64,000 bases of DNA from Bacteroidota bacterium (GCA_027484685.1 JAIXSO010000018.1:1-64000); one strand, 5' to 3'; shown: positions 9,183 to 18,567, counted from the stretch's first letter. Notes: generated by a model not told the origin, from the letters alone. A program made the numbers and translations.

Positions 9183-9779
9183 TTATTTAACTTTAAGTAG
9201 AGACTCAAGTTTTCCAATATCTCCTGATTGTCCAAAATATTCTGTGTTGCCTTTTGCTCCTATAATTATATGTTGTGAGCATTCAAAACATATCTTTGCT
9301 ATACCTACTGTTTTTTTCTTTTTCTTAAAAATTAATACATCTCGGTAATTGGCTATGCAAGATAAACTAAAGTATTCTTTATGTTTTCTTTCGCAAAATA
9401 TTTGTTCTAACAATGGAAATTTATTTTTATTTACTATTATCTTTTTAAATCCTATTTCTACTAGATTTGAGATTACAGATGTATCATTTAATGATTTTGG
9501 AGAAAATGTACTTGAAACAATGCGATATAAGTTCTCTTCATTTTTATTTCTATTTTCTTTAACAATTAACTTAACTATATCTTTTTCAGCAATTTTTATT
9601 TTGTAATGTATTACTTCATCAAATTCAAAATATGGTTTGCAATTTTCCTTATTAACTATAGTTGGTATTGAATCAGCTATATTTTCATTTGTTTGTGAAG
9701 TTTGCGGATTGTTGCATTGAAAAAAGAATATTAATATTATTATGTAAATTAATAATTGGAAAAATATGTTTTTATTCAT
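9183..9779 (-). CDS. Lipoprotein, unknown function
   Basis: 198 residues from the ATG at 9779. Signal LLIYIIILIFFFQC ends in a lipobox cysteine followed by NNPQTSQT, so it is probably anchored in a membrane. The mature part has no motif I recognise; it has a lysine run (IFKKKKKTVGIAK) and several cysteines (ICFECSQ). The reading frame is open further upstream to 9866, but that extension runs into a repeat hairpin. Not recognised. Confidence 0.6.
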   Translation of the reverse strand: MNKNIFFQLLIYIIILIFFFQCNNPQTSQTNENIADSIPTIVNKENCKPYFEFDEVIHYKIKIAEKDIVKLIVKENRNKNEENLYRIVSSTFSPKSLNDTSVISNLVEIGFKKIIVNKNKFPLLEQIFCERKHKEYFSLSCIANYRDVLIFKKKKKTVGIAKICFECSQHIIIGAKGNTEYFGQSGDIGKLESLLKVK

Positions 9780-9836
9780 AATCAAAGTTAAATGGTTTTC
9801 AAGAAATAAAAAAACTCTAAATTCAATTGTTTTATC

Positions 9837-9890
9837 ATTGCAGGCCTCCCCGCCTGCAATTATCATTTGTTAATGTTAGTGAGGCCTCCA
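9837..9890. repeat. Composite two-hairpin repeat, copy A (downstream of the AAA ATPase gene)
   Basis: ATTGCAGGC and GCCTGCAAT form a perfect stem (9837-9860), followed by TATCATTTGTTAATGTTAGT and GAGG. The same run recurs in degenerate form at 11262-11328, so these copies flank the AAA ATPase gene in direct orientation. Confidence 0.65.
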
Positions 9891-9911
9891 TCATAAGATG
9901 AATTGTTATTT

Positions 9912-11147
9912 TTACGCAGTAATTTCTAGTAGCCAATCAAAAACATTCAAGTGTTTTATTCCGTTTCTATTTTGTGTAAAAGAGTCGGTGGTAAGTAAAT
10001 ATTTAGGATAGTTGTCGTTTATTTTTTCTAATGCTTTAAACTCGCGTTCAGCAGTGCTCTCGTTATTTATTTGCCAAGCTACTTGGTAATACGATATATT
10101 ACCTGTTGGGGTTTTACATACAAAATCAACTTCATTGTTGCGTGTTGTACCTGTCCATATTTTATTACCTCTGCGCAGAAGTTCAAGATAAACAATGTTT
10201 TCTAAAATATGTCCTCTATCTGTAGCTCGTTCTTTTCCTACCAAAACATTGAGCAAACCTGTATCAACCAAATAATACTTTTCTTGTGTTGCCAATTGTT
10301 TTTTTCCTTTTAAGTCAAACCTATTTACCTTATAAATAACAAAACTTGCGACCAAATATTCTAAATATTTTTCAACGGTTGTATTATGCGTGCTTTGCCC
10401 GTCTTGTTTTAAAGTTTTTGCAATATTCCCGGGAGATAGCGGGCTGCCAATGTTGGAAGCTACAAATTTTGTAATGTTGCCAAATGCTCTCTTATCATTT
10501 ATTTGGTGTCGTTGAGTAATGTCTTTTTCTACTATGGTATTGTAAATAGCTTCTAAGTATTCGTATATCTTATCAAAACCGCTTTCACGTAAATCAACGC
10601 CTTTAGGCAATGATGTTTCATTTGCATAATCAAAAAACAGTGCTTCATAATTAAGGTATTTGTTTGAAGTGTCAATATTGCGAGCCGTTAAATATTCTTT
10701 GAATGAAAAGGGCAAAATTGAAATTTCAATATAACGACCACTTAAAAGTGTTGCTAATTCGCCTGATAATAAAAAGGCGTTTGAGCCAGTGATGTAAACA
10801 TCAATATTGGGTTTCACAAACAAACCGTCCACTAATCGTTCAAATTCATTTACATTTTGCACCTCATCTAAAAAAACATAGCAGGGTTTAGATAAATCTA
10901 ACTGACCAATTACGTAAGCATACAAAGCATCTAGGTCATTTAAAAACTTACGAAGTTCAAAATCTTCAAAGTTTAAAAATACTATTTGCTCTGCCCTTAC
11001 TCCCATCTGTAATAGTGTTTGTCGGTATAATTCGAACAAGGTACTTTTGCCACTTCTTCTTAAACCACTTACCACCTTTATAAGGTCTTTGTCCTTGTAT
11101 GCCAGCAGTTTGCTAATGTAATCCTTGCGGTTTGTATAGTTTCTCAT
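9912..11147 (-). CDS. AAA (AAA_14) ATPase with DUF4143 domain
   Basis: 411 residues. Walker A is GLRRSGKST (about residues 28-36), and Walker B is in YVFLDEVQNVNEFE (about residues 91-104), followed by ITGSNAFLLSG. The C-terminal part has the DUF4143 / PD-(D/E)XK-like pattern YLVDTGLLN ... ENIVYLELLRRG ... NEVDFVCKTP. This family is common in Bacteroidota and its cellular role is unclear; nuclease-like ends suggest a defence or toxin-antitoxin type role, but that is inference. Direct repeats flank the gene at 9837 and 11262. A second, distant homologue is at 29093. Confidence 0.85.
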   Translation of the reverse strand: MRNYTNRKDYISKLLAYKDKDLIKVVSGLRRSGKSTLFELYRQTLLQMGVRAEQIVFLNFEDFELRKFLNDLDALYAYVIGQLDLSKPCYVFLDEVQNVNEFERLVDGLFVKPNIDVYITGSNAFLLSGELATLLSGRYIEISILPFSFKEYLTARNIDTSNKYLNYEALFFDYANETSLPKGVDLRESGFDKIYEYLEAIYNTIVEKDITQRHQINDKRAFGNITKFVASNIGSPLSPGNIAKTLKQDGQSTHNTTVEKYLEYLVASFVIYKVNRFDLKGKKQLATQEKYYLVDTGLLNVLVGKERATDRGHILENIVYLELLRRGNKIWTGTTRNNEVDFVCKTPTGNISYYQVAWQINNESTAEREFKALEKINDNYPKYLLTTDSFTQNRNGIKHLNVFDWLLEITA

Positions 11148-11261
11148 TAAGCAAACATAATACTTAAATTATTAAAACTTGTATAAATTGCAAGTTTTAA
11201 TGATTTTAAAGAGTACTATTTTTTGTTTAAAAATTTAGACAAGATAATTAAGCACATAGCC

Positions 11262-11328
11262 AATGCAGGGGGAAAAGCCTGCAATTATCATTTGTTGATG
11301 TTGACGAGGATGCCAATATCGGCTGAAA
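11262..11328. repeat. Composite two-hairpin repeat, copy B
   Basis: AATGCAGGGGGAAAAGCCTGCAATTATC carries a degenerate hairpin, followed by TTGATGTTGACGAGGATGCC and AATATCGGCTGAA. The second half is a decayed reverse complement of the perfect hairpin at 34461-34484 together with its flank. It lies upstream of the AAA ATPase gene. Confidence 0.65.
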
Positions 11329-11334
11329 TAACAA

Positions 11335-11393
11335 CGTCATTGCGAGGCACGAAGCAATCTGTCTGTGGGATTGCTTCGTGCCTCGCAATGACG
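11335..11393. repeat. 25-bp perfect inverted repeat
   Basis: The left arm 11335-11359 begins CGTCATTGCGAGGCACGAAG. The right arm 11369-11393 is its exact reverse complement, with spacer TGTCTGTGG. It would form a long hairpin. A decayed relative (GATTGCTTCG ... CGCAATGACG) lies at 14570-14614. No gene is inside, although a 70-codon open frame crosses it. Confidence 0.85.
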
Positions 11394-11572
11394 CCAAAAC
11401 TCACAACTATTCGTAGAGTTAGCTTACCGCTCTAGGGATTTAAAATGTTATGTAGTGTCTCTGACACGAGTAATTAAAAAGGCAAATACGAGTTACAAAC
11501 TCTTTTTCATTTATTAATTCGTAGTCAGCAACGCTACTGCCCAGCTCACAAAACTACGAACAGTTGGCTCTG
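11394..11572. other. Non-coding accessory sequence
   Basis: Together with the repeats at 11262-11393 and the pseudogene at 11573, this fills the 680 bases between the AAA ATPase gene and the antitoxin gene. It holds low-complexity fragments of the type GTGTCTCTGACACGAGTAAT and GAGTTACAAACTC, which look like debris of dispersed repeats. I see no gene here. Confidence 0.5.
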
Positions 11573-11839
11573 CAAATTTCAATTTGAGTTTGAACTTTTA
11601 CAAAGTCGGCATATTCGTCTATTGTTTCAAGTAGTTCTTCTATGTCAGTATTTGAAAAGAAACCTCTGAATTTTGGTCGTCTTGCAACTTCTAAAAAATT
11701 CGTCTAGCAATTCTTGGCTAAAAACTAAGATACCGTGTTTTGAAAAAAGAATTTAGTCAATTTGGGCAAAGTCCTTGGTAATTAAAAAGCTAATCCAAAG
11801 GTTAGTGTCAATAATTATTCTACTAACCTTATTTTGCAT
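11573..11839 (-). pseudogene. Broken PIN-domain toxin gene
   Basis: Starting at the ATG at 11839, the translation MQNKVSRIIIDTNLWISFLI is the start of a PIN-family toxin with its first acidic residue. A stop codon lies at 11753-11755 (after KDFAQID). Reading continues with ILFSKHGILVFSQELLDEF, and one extra T in a T-run then shifts the frame to EVARRPKFRGFFSNTDIEEL, ending near QTQIEICRA. The usual second acidic region is lost. The start overlaps the antitoxin gene by 11 bases, the normal layout for such pairs. Dead ribonuclease toxin. Confidence 0.75.
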
Positions 11840-12041
11840 AACGTTTGCTTCTTACCAACTCTACTTCACTCGTTATTTCATCAAATGTTGGTGCCGATTT
11901 TGCTTTTGAACGTAATTTTTTCAAAACGCTTGCAAAACCATTTTCTGAAGTATCCTGAATGGCGATTAGGTTTAAATCTGCTAGGTCTTTTAATAGTCTT
12001 TCAGCCTTTGGGTTCAATATGTTGATTCGCATTGTATTCAT
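11829..12041 (-). CDS. Antitoxin-like protein beside a dead PIN toxin
   Basis: 70 residues: MNTMRINILNPKAERLLKDL, then a short variable segment and a charged C-terminus (SEVELVRSKRYAK). The N-terminal pattern is that of Bacteroidota antitoxins found directly upstream of PIN-family toxins. The second ATG (12032) is an alternative start. The gene is intact although its partner is broken, so it may be a remnant on its way to loss. Confidence 0.65.
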   Translation of the reverse strand: MNTMRINILNPKAERLLKDLADLNLIAIQDTSENGFASVLKKLRSKAKSAPTFDEITSEVELVRSKRYAK

Positions 12042-12205
12042 GTAACGAATTTAGTTAAAAGAACTGAATTTTCAATTTAATATCCAATCGCAAGTTGCGG
12101 CTAAGCATAACGTACAACTCATAAATATATCCAACTCCCAAACTAACGAATTTTTCTACCATTGCAGGAGTCCTCTTTTTTAAATATTCGCTTTTACTTA
12201 CCACG

Positions 12206-12260
12206 CTTCAATACAAGTTTTTTTGCTGCGTTCTTTTTGTAAAATGGTGGGGAGGTGCAT
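12206..12260 (-). pseudogene. Second decayed head of the HEAT-like gene
   Basis: Reading from the ATG at 12260 gives MHLPTILQKERSKKTCIEA, matching the first 19 residues of the protein at 8292-8822. The match ends abruptly at 12206. It is only a fragment, next to the unknown gene at 12314. Confidence 0.65.
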
Positions 12261-12313
12261 GTGACAAAAAATTCAATATTGACAAAAAATTATTAGGAAA
12301 ACTCCAATTTAAG

Positions 12314-14122
12314 TTATTGAAGCTCGATTATAGATATATTTTTAACAACATCATCTAGAAGTGTAATTAACTCAAAAACATTTACGTTAATTTTTTTTCT
12401 TATTTTTGTTAAAACAAATTCTTTTCCTGTCCAATCAGTAATTTTGAATCGTCTATACTTTATATTTTCTTCGTTATTTAAATCATGATGTTTATCTCCA
12501 ATGTTATTAATTTGTTTAATTTTCAAAAATGAGAATGATAGAAAACTTATAGGTAATTCACCTTTTATAGAAGTAATAGATATTTCAGTCTTAGCCTTAT
12601 TGACAATGTGTCCAATCACATAATTTACATAAGATTCATCCCATTCAATATTTTCAAATAATCCATTTTCATTCACAAAATCAACTTTTCCTTCCATATA
12701 GTTTTCAAAGCGAAAACTACTACTTAATTTTCCTGCTTCGTAATAATATTTGTTTTCAAGAGAATATATTTGTTCATGTAACAAAGACATTTTTTTAAAA
12801 TTAAACTTTTCTTTACCAGGATACTCATGATGACAAATTTCATTTTCGAATAAGTCAAAATATTGGTTGTTATATTGAAAAGTTTTCAAATTATATGATG
12901 AGAAACTATCAGTTTCAGGAGAACCATTTAAACTAAAAATATAAATAATTCTATAAAACATATCAAACTCAACTTCTGTATCTTTTTTTAATGGTAAATT
13001 ATTATTATTTGACTCACCTATTATAATTTTAGTCAAATATTCATGATACCAATTTTGTCTGATTTTTTCAAAATAATAATGTATGTCTTCTTTTGATAAA
13101 AATAAATTATCATTTTCTTCAACTAAACAAATACCATCATTTTTACTATATTTAATATCTACGGGAAAATTATCTTTATCAAAAACCCATTCCCAAATAT
13201 CCATTAAGTAAGGATAAGAATCTGTTAGATAATCAGTTTTTTTTTCGCATTTTAAAATATCAAAATTTTTATTAACTGTTAAATAAGTATCACTTTTTTT
13301 ATGACTAATTCTAGGAGGTTTTTCGTCATAAATATCATAGCTATATTCAAACATATGATAATATAAATCACTGTAATATTTATTGGGACCTTTAAATGTT
13401 ATTGAATTTTCATTAGCACTACAGCTGCCTAATTTTGAACTCAAGTATTTTTCGGATTTCCCTTTATTATCTTCGAATACATTTACAATTCCATCATTTT
13501 TGTAGTTTAAATAATATGTTTCTATTTCATCCCAATCATCTTCACCTTTTTCTACCAATTCAGTTGACTTTTCAATAGATGCATTTAATCCACGAATTGA
13601 GGCATAATTTGAAGAAAGATCACCTTTTTTATTTCTATAACTCACTTTTTCACCATTTCTATTATAGAAATAGGATGAACCATCATCACTAAACTTTATG
13701 ATGCCTAAATAATTTCCGAATTCATCATGTGGAACAAATTCACATTTTATTTCCTTTTTAATTGATAAAACATCTTGCTGAGGGAGTTTAAATAAGAACA
13801 AATAAGGTTTGTTTTCAGTATATTCAATTTCTAAAGATTCAAGAATTGTACCGTCTAATGTTTTTATTTCTTGACTTTTTAACAGGCCATTATTAAATTT
13901 TATTTCGGCACAATAAGGTGATAATTTATTTGATTCGTTATAGTAGATTTTATCATCAAAAAATTTAATTCTTATGCTTTTATAATTAGTATTAACTAGT
14001 CCAATAATCCTAAATGGCATTTCAATAATTTGTCTAGAATCATATCTGTCGCCATGAATTTTAATACACAGATTTAAAAAATAGTTTTCAAAATCAAAAT
14101 AGGTAAGTCTTTTGTATTCCAT
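12314..14122 (-). CDS. Large unknown protein (602 aa)
   Basis: I do not recognise this protein. It starts MEYKRLTYFDFENYFLNLCI with no signal peptide, is rich in Asn, Lys, Tyr and Glu, and has repeated short aromatic strands (YFYNRNGEKVSYRNK, YYLNYKNDGIVNVFED) that resemble toxin-tail or WG-type repeats only loosely. Base composition is even more AT-rich than the neighbours, which points to horizontal transfer. It is followed upstream by another unknown gene (14156-14482) in the same direction, 33 bases away. The two may form a transcription unit. Confidence 0.55.
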   Translation of the reverse strand: MEYKRLTYFDFENYFLNLCIKIHGDRYDSRQIIEMPFRIIGLVNTNYKSIRIKFFDDKIYYNESNKLSPYCAEIKFNNGLLKSQEIKTLDGTILESLEIEYTENKPYLFLFKLPQQDVLSIKKEIKCEFVPHDEFGNYLGIIKFSDDGSSYFYNRNGEKVSYRNKKGDLSSNYASIRGLNASIEKSTELVEKGEDDWDEIETYYLNYKNDGIVNVFEDNKGKSEKYLSSKLGSCSANENSITFKGPNKYYSDLYYHMFEYSYDIYDEKPPRISHKKSDTYLTVNKNFDILKCEKKTDYLTDSYPYLMDIWEWVFDKDNFPVDIKYSKNDGICLVEENDNLFLSKEDIHYYFEKIRQNWYHEYLTKIIIGESNNNNLPLKKDTEVEFDMFYRIIYIFSLNGSPETDSFSSYNLKTFQYNNQYFDLFENEICHHEYPGKEKFNFKKMSLLHEQIYSLENKYYYEAGKLSSSFRFENYMEGKVDFVNENGLFENIEWDESYVNYVIGHIVNKAKTEISITSIKGELPISFLSFSFLKIKQINNIGDKHHDLNNEENIKYRRFKITDWTGKEFVLTKIRKKINVNVFELITLLDDVVKNISIIELQ

Positions 14123-14155
14123 TTAAATTGATGGTTGTTTAGTTATAAAAATAGC

Positions 14156-14482
14156 CTAAAGCAAATTCAACTTTTTATTCTTCAATAATAAGGTTTGAAT
14201 TTTTAAAGAACCCTCTATAGAAATATTTTTTGTATTTTGGGGCTTATGTTTTTTGAAATAATCTTGTGCAAAAATAAATGCGTTGTTAAAATCAGTAACA
14301 TTACTTTCATCTATGAATTTTTTTTCACTCAAGTGATAAATCCAATCCCATATTTCAACACCGTTAAATTTTTTAGTCTTCCATAAATTTGAATAATGTA
14401 TTTCATATTCACTGGGGATAAAACTCAATCCAAGTTCATCAACATACCAATCTCCAAATTTTTTAATCACTTTGTTTTTCAT
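14156..14482 (-). CDS. Small unknown protein (108 aa)
   Basis: Starts MKNKVIKKFGDWYVDELGLS, followed by a Trp/Tyr-rich part (NGVEIWDWIYHLSEKKF) and a lysine-rich tail. Cytoplasmic by appearance. Its size, composition and position before a large AT-rich protein would suit an immunity-type or accessory gene, but nothing in the sequence proves that. Confidence 0.5.
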   Translation of the reverse strand: MKNKVIKKFGDWYVDELGLSFIPSEYEIHYSNLWKTKKFNGVEIWDWIYHLSEKKFIDESNVTDFNNAFIFAQDYFKKHKPQNTKNISIEGSLKIQTLLLKNKKLNLL

Positions 14483-14557
14483 AATAATTCAAAAATAAAA
14501 ATAAACAACTTGTATGCTTTTATTTTGTTCGAACATAATGTCCACACACAACAAAAG

Positions 14558-14730
14558 AGAGCGCTAACTTGAGATTGCTTCGTTTCCGAAAGTTTTCGGA
14601 ATCGCAATGACGCCCTTACTTCGACAAGCTCAGCAACCTATAATTCAACATCCAATCACGCCTTGCGTGACAACATTCAACATTCACGTTTCGACTTCGC
14701 TCAACGACCGTGCTTCGACTCCGCTCAGCA
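14558..14730. repeat. Cluster of decayed dispersed repeats
   Basis: Between the unknown gene and mutS lie a degenerate GATTGCTTCG / CGCAATGACG hairpin, ATCACGCCTTGCGTGA (a hairpin also found near 48075 and 48152), and several CTTCGACTCCGCTCAGCAAC-type pieces. No gene is present. Confidence 0.6.
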
Positions 14731-14735
14731 ACCAT

Positions 14736-17354
14736 CTATTTAATCATCTGTTTCAACTCGCTCAGTTTCATTAAGGCTTCAATAGGAGTGAGGGTGTTGA
14801 TGTCTAAACTTTCCAAACTCTTTTTTAGGTTTTCTAGTTCTGGGTTTTCAACTTGAAACATGCTTAACTGAATGGTTGGAGATTTTACTTTTATGCCTGA
14901 GTTTTTGCCAATTCCTTCGGTTCTGTCTTGCTCTAATTGTTTTAAAATTTCGGCAGCACGGCCAGTAACCGTAACTGGAATTCCAGCCATTTTAGCCACA
15001 TGAATACCAAAACTATGTTCGCTTCCACCAAGGGCTAGTTTGCGCAAAAACAACACTTTTTTATCGGTTTCTTTTACAGCAATATGGTAGTTTTTAATGC
15101 CATTTTCGGGTTGTTCTAGTTCGTTTAACTCATGGTAATGTGTGGCAAAAAGTGTTTTAGGTTTGTAAGGATGTTTGTTTAAATATTCTGCAATTGCCCA
15201 AGCAATAGAAACGCCATCGTAAGTGGCAGTTCCGCGGCCAATTTCATCTAACAGTATCAAACTGTTTTTTGAAATATTGTTCAAAATGCTGGCAGTTTCG
15301 GTCATTTCTACCATAAACGTACTTTCTCCTGCACTTAAATTATCGCTTGCACCCACACGTGTAAATATTTTATCTACCAAACCAATATTGGCTTGGCTTG
15401 CCGCCACAAAACAACCCATTTGGGCCATTAAAACACACAAAGCCGTTTGTCGTAACACGGCAGATTTACCACTCATGTTTGGCCCAGTTAAAATAATCAT
15501 TTGTTGCTTTTCATTATCAAGCAAAATATCGTTGGCAATGTAGGCTTCACCAATTGGCAATTGTTTTTCAATCACTGGGTGGCGTAAATCTATTAAGTTT
15601 AACTCGTGCGATTCGTTTAAAATGGGTTTACAGTAATTATTGTTTTCGGCTAATTCAGCAAAAGCAAAAAGGCAATCAATTTTAGCCAATACAATGGCAT
15701 CTTGCTGAATAGGCAACACGTAATCTTGCAAGGCAGAAATCAAATCGTTGTAAAGTCTTTCTTCAATAACTCCAATCTTATCTTCCGCACCTAATATTTT
15801 CTCTTCGTAATGCTTTAATTCTTCGGTTATGTAGCGCTCCGCATTGGTTAAAGTTTGCTTTCTAATCCATTCTGGTGGCACTTTATCTTTGTGCACATTG
15901 GTTACTTCTATGTAATAACCAAACACATTATTGAAAGAAATTTTTAAACTGGTAATTCCTGTTGCTTGTTGCTCGCGCAATTGCATTTGCAACAAATAAT
16001 CTTTTCCACCAAATGCAATGGCTCTTAGTTCATCTAATTCAGCATTTACACCTGCATTAATTACATTGCCTTTATTGGAAGCAATAGGTGCTTCGGGGTG
16101 CAATTCTTTGTCTATTTTATCAATTGCCCACTGACAATGATTTATTTGGTCGGCAAGCTTTTGAAGCAGGTTATTATTTTGCTGCGTAAATAACTTTTTT
16201 AAAGGTTCTAATTGTTTTAACGAACGGTTTAGTTGTTGCAATTCCCGTGGGCTAATGCGCCTCATGGCTAGTTTTGAAACCATGCGTTCCAAATCGCCAA
16301 TTTGTTTTAAAATATCAATTACTTGAAGCCTAAAACTTTTTTGTTGTTTGGCAAAATCAACAATATTTAATCGTTCGTTTATTTGTGCTAAATCTTTTAA
16401 TGGCAAAACCATCCAGCGTTTAAGCAAACGTGCGCCCATAGGCGTAATGGTTTTATCTAAAATATTAATTAAGGCAACACCATTATCATTGCTACTTTGA
16501 ATCAATTCAAGATTTCTGATTGTAAATCTATCTAACCAAACATATTTGTCTTCATCAATTCTGCTGATGCTCTGAAAATGTCCAATTTGTTCGTGGTGGG
16601 TTTCTGACAAATAGTGCAAACAAACGCCCGCTGCGGTAATTGCCATTGGCATTTCCTGAATACCAAAACCTTTTAAGTTTTGCGTATTAAAATGATTGAG
16701 TAATTTTTCGTAACTATATTGGTATTGAAAAACCCATTCATCTAATTGATAGCTGTAAAGTTTTTCGCCAAATTTTTGTTTAAAAAAATTAAACTGTTTT
16801 TTAGAAACCAATACTTCCGAAGGTTTAAAACCTTGCACCAATTTATCTATGTATTCCAACGAACCTTGCGAAGCCATAAACTCCCCAGTTGATAAATCTA
16901 AAAAGGCAATTCCGGCTTCTTTTTCATTATCTAAATGAATGGCGCAAAGGTAATTATTGCTCTTGTTGTCGAGTATTTTATCGTTATAACTAACCCCAGG
17001 CGTAATAAGTTCTGTAACCCCACGTTTTACGATGGTTTTAGTCATTTTTGGGTCTTCCAATTGGTCGCAAATTGCAACCCGCTGCCCAGCACGAACTAGT
17101 TTTGGCAAATAAGTATCTAAAGAATGATGCGGAAATCCTGCCAGTTCAATATGAGAAGCTTGTCCGTTGGCACGTTTGGTTAAAACAATTCCAAGAATTT
17201 CCGCAGTTTTCACTGCATCTGCTCCAAAAGTTTCGTAAAAATCGCCTACACGAAACAAAAGAATAGCACCAGGATATTTGGTTTTTATCTGGTTATACTG
17301 CCTCATTAAAGGCGTTTCATTGTCTGGATTATCGGGGTTTTGTTTCTTAGCCAT
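14736..17354 (-). CDS. mutS: DNA mismatch repair protein MutS
   Basis: Recognises mismatches and insertion loops and starts methyl-independent repair with MutL. 872 residues, the usual MutS1 length. The N-terminal mismatch-reading motif is in GDFYETFGADA (Phe39, Glu41). The ATPase domain has Walker A TGPNMSGKS, Walker B LILLDEIGRGT and the signature FATHYHEL. The start MAKKQNPDNPDNETPLMRQY fits family starts. It appears complete. It lies between repeat debris and the WYL regulator, and no mutL is near. Confidence 0.97.
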   Translation of the reverse strand: MAKKQNPDNPDNETPLMRQYNQIKTKYPGAILLFRVGDFYETFGADAVKTAEILGIVLTKRANGQASHIELAGFPHHSLDTYLPKLVRAGQRVAICDQLEDPKMTKTIVKRGVTELITPGVSYNDKILDNKSNNYLCAIHLDNEKEAGIAFLDLSTGEFMASQGSLEYIDKLVQGFKPSEVLVSKKQFNFFKQKFGEKLYSYQLDEWVFQYQYSYEKLLNHFNTQNLKGFGIQEMPMAITAAGVCLHYLSETHHEQIGHFQSISRIDEDKYVWLDRFTIRNLELIQSSNDNGVALINILDKTITPMGARLLKRWMVLPLKDLAQINERLNIVDFAKQQKSFRLQVIDILKQIGDLERMVSKLAMRRISPRELQQLNRSLKQLEPLKKLFTQQNNNLLQKLADQINHCQWAIDKIDKELHPEAPIASNKGNVINAGVNAELDELRAIAFGGKDYLLQMQLREQQATGITSLKISFNNVFGYYIEVTNVHKDKVPPEWIRKQTLTNAERYITEELKHYEEKILGAEDKIGVIEERLYNDLISALQDYVLPIQQDAIVLAKIDCLFAFAELAENNNYCKPILNESHELNLIDLRHPVIEKQLPIGEAYIANDILLDNEKQQMIILTGPNMSGKSAVLRQTALCVLMAQMGCFVAASQANIGLVDKIFTRVGASDNLSAGESTFMVEMTETASILNNISKNSLILLDEIGRGTATYDGVSIAWAIAEYLNKHPYKPKTLFATHYHELNELEQPENGIKNYHIAVKETDKKVLFLRKLALGGSEHSFGIHVAKMAGIPVTVTGRAAEILKQLEQDRTEGIGKNSGIKVKSPTIQLSMFQVENPELENLKKSLESLDINTLTPIEALMKLSELKQMIK

Positions 17355-17527
17355 TTGTTATTCAACTCATTTTATTTTTCAATAAAATAATGCTTTGCAA
17401 AATAGTTAATATGAAACTGAAAGTAATGTGTGTGAACAATTTTTTTGTGTATAAGTTAATTGAGTTAATTATGTTGAGATAGGTTGATTGGCTAATAGGT
17501 CTAAATCTGAGTTGGTAAAACAATTCT

Positions 17528-18550
17528 TTACTCTGCTTTTTCTTCATAGTGTTCCATGGCAGCCTTTAATCGTTTGGCAATTCTGCTTTTAAAATGCCTT
17601 GGACCTAATACTTTTATGCTTTCGCCAAAGCCTAGAATCTCACGTTCCAATTCAAAATTTAACACCAAATCTAGCCTGATGATAATGCCTGTTTCATCCT
17701 CTTTTACCAATGTTTGCGAGGGATGAATGGGTTTGGTTAACACATAAGGCGCGTTTGCACTATTTACATGTAAAATAATTTTGATGGCTCTATCTCTATC
17801 AGTTTTTGTAACACCTAGTAAATCATTAAAATACCTTTCAAAATCTATACCTTCGTAAGGCACAAACTTTTCGTTTGGTAGTTCTTGAAATTCAATTATT
17901 CTATCTAAAGCCAATGTTATGAGTACATTTCCTTTTTTAGGTTTGGCAATTAAAAACCAACGGTTGCGGTATTCTTTTAATAAATAAGGGAAATAAATTT
18001 GATGTTGCGCTGCTTTTGCTTTGAACGATTTGTATTCAATCAATAAAGCTTTTTGGTTTAAAATAGCTTGGTATAAAGGATTGATATGTTCAATTCCTTT
18101 TAGTAAATGATTGGTTTCAAACTGAATGCAATTGCGGCTACCCTTGGTCGATTTATTGATATTGTTCTCCAATTTGGTAATCATATCGCTCATTTCATCA
18201 AAATAATTAAAACCATTTAGGTGCTTCAGCACGCCAACAATTTCTTTCATTTTTTCAACATCAGCATTGTTAATAGGAGTTTTGGTAATGCTAAATGTAT
18301 TGTCTTCGTAGCTATAATATTTTTTATCGGTAACTATAATGGGCGCATTGTAACCCAACTTATCACTGCGCATCAATTGAATATCAGCTTGAATGGTACG
18401 CTTTGAAATGCCAGTAGAAATGCCTTCGTATTCGTACAAAGCATTCGATACTTTTTCAATCAAATCATCTAAAGTCCATTTTCTGAATCTGTTTTGTAAA
18501 CATTCGTCAATGGTTTTATACCTGATTAAGGCCAATTTGTTAATAGACAT
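17528..18550 (-). CDS. WYL-domain transcriptional regulator of the RNA-repair island
   Basis: 340 residues. The N-terminal winged helix (about residues 20-75, TLDDLIEKVSNAL ... SKRTIQADIQLMRSDKLGY) is followed by a WYL domain (KALLIEYKSFKAKAAQHQIY, FPYLLKEYRNRWFLIAKPK) and a C-terminal WCX-like part ending near GPRHFKSRIAKRLKAAMEHY. Known WYL proteins bind nucleic-acid or nucleotide ligands and control defence and DNA/RNA damage loci. It points away from the RNA array and shares the intergenic region with it, the usual position of a local regulator. A TGCGCAA site sits at its own -33 position. Confidence 0.88.
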   Translation of the reverse strand: MSINKLALIRYKTIDECLQNRFRKWTLDDLIEKVSNALYEYEGISTGISKRTIQADIQLMRSDKLGYNAPIIVTDKKYYSYEDNTFSITKTPINNADVEKMKEIVGVLKHLNGFNYFDEMSDMITKLENNINKSTKGSRNCIQFETNHLLKGIEHINPLYQAILNQKALLIEYKSFKAKAAQHQIYFPYLLKEYRNRWFLIAKPKKGNVLITLALDRIIEFQELPNEKFVPYEGIDFERYFNDLLGVTKTDRDRAIKIILHVNSANAPYVLTKPIHPSQTLVKEDETGIIIRLDLVLNFELEREILGFGESIKVLGPRHFKSRIAKRLKAAMEHYEEKAE

Positions 18551-18567
18551 AGTGCAGTTTTTTATTT

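Noticed and set aside
11223-11435. 70-residue protein across the 25-bp inverted repeat
   Set aside because: The frame is made of repeat sequence, with no coding signs.
17362-17547. 61-residue frame between mutS and the WYL gene
   Set aside because: Overlaps the WYL gene end, low complexity and no start context.
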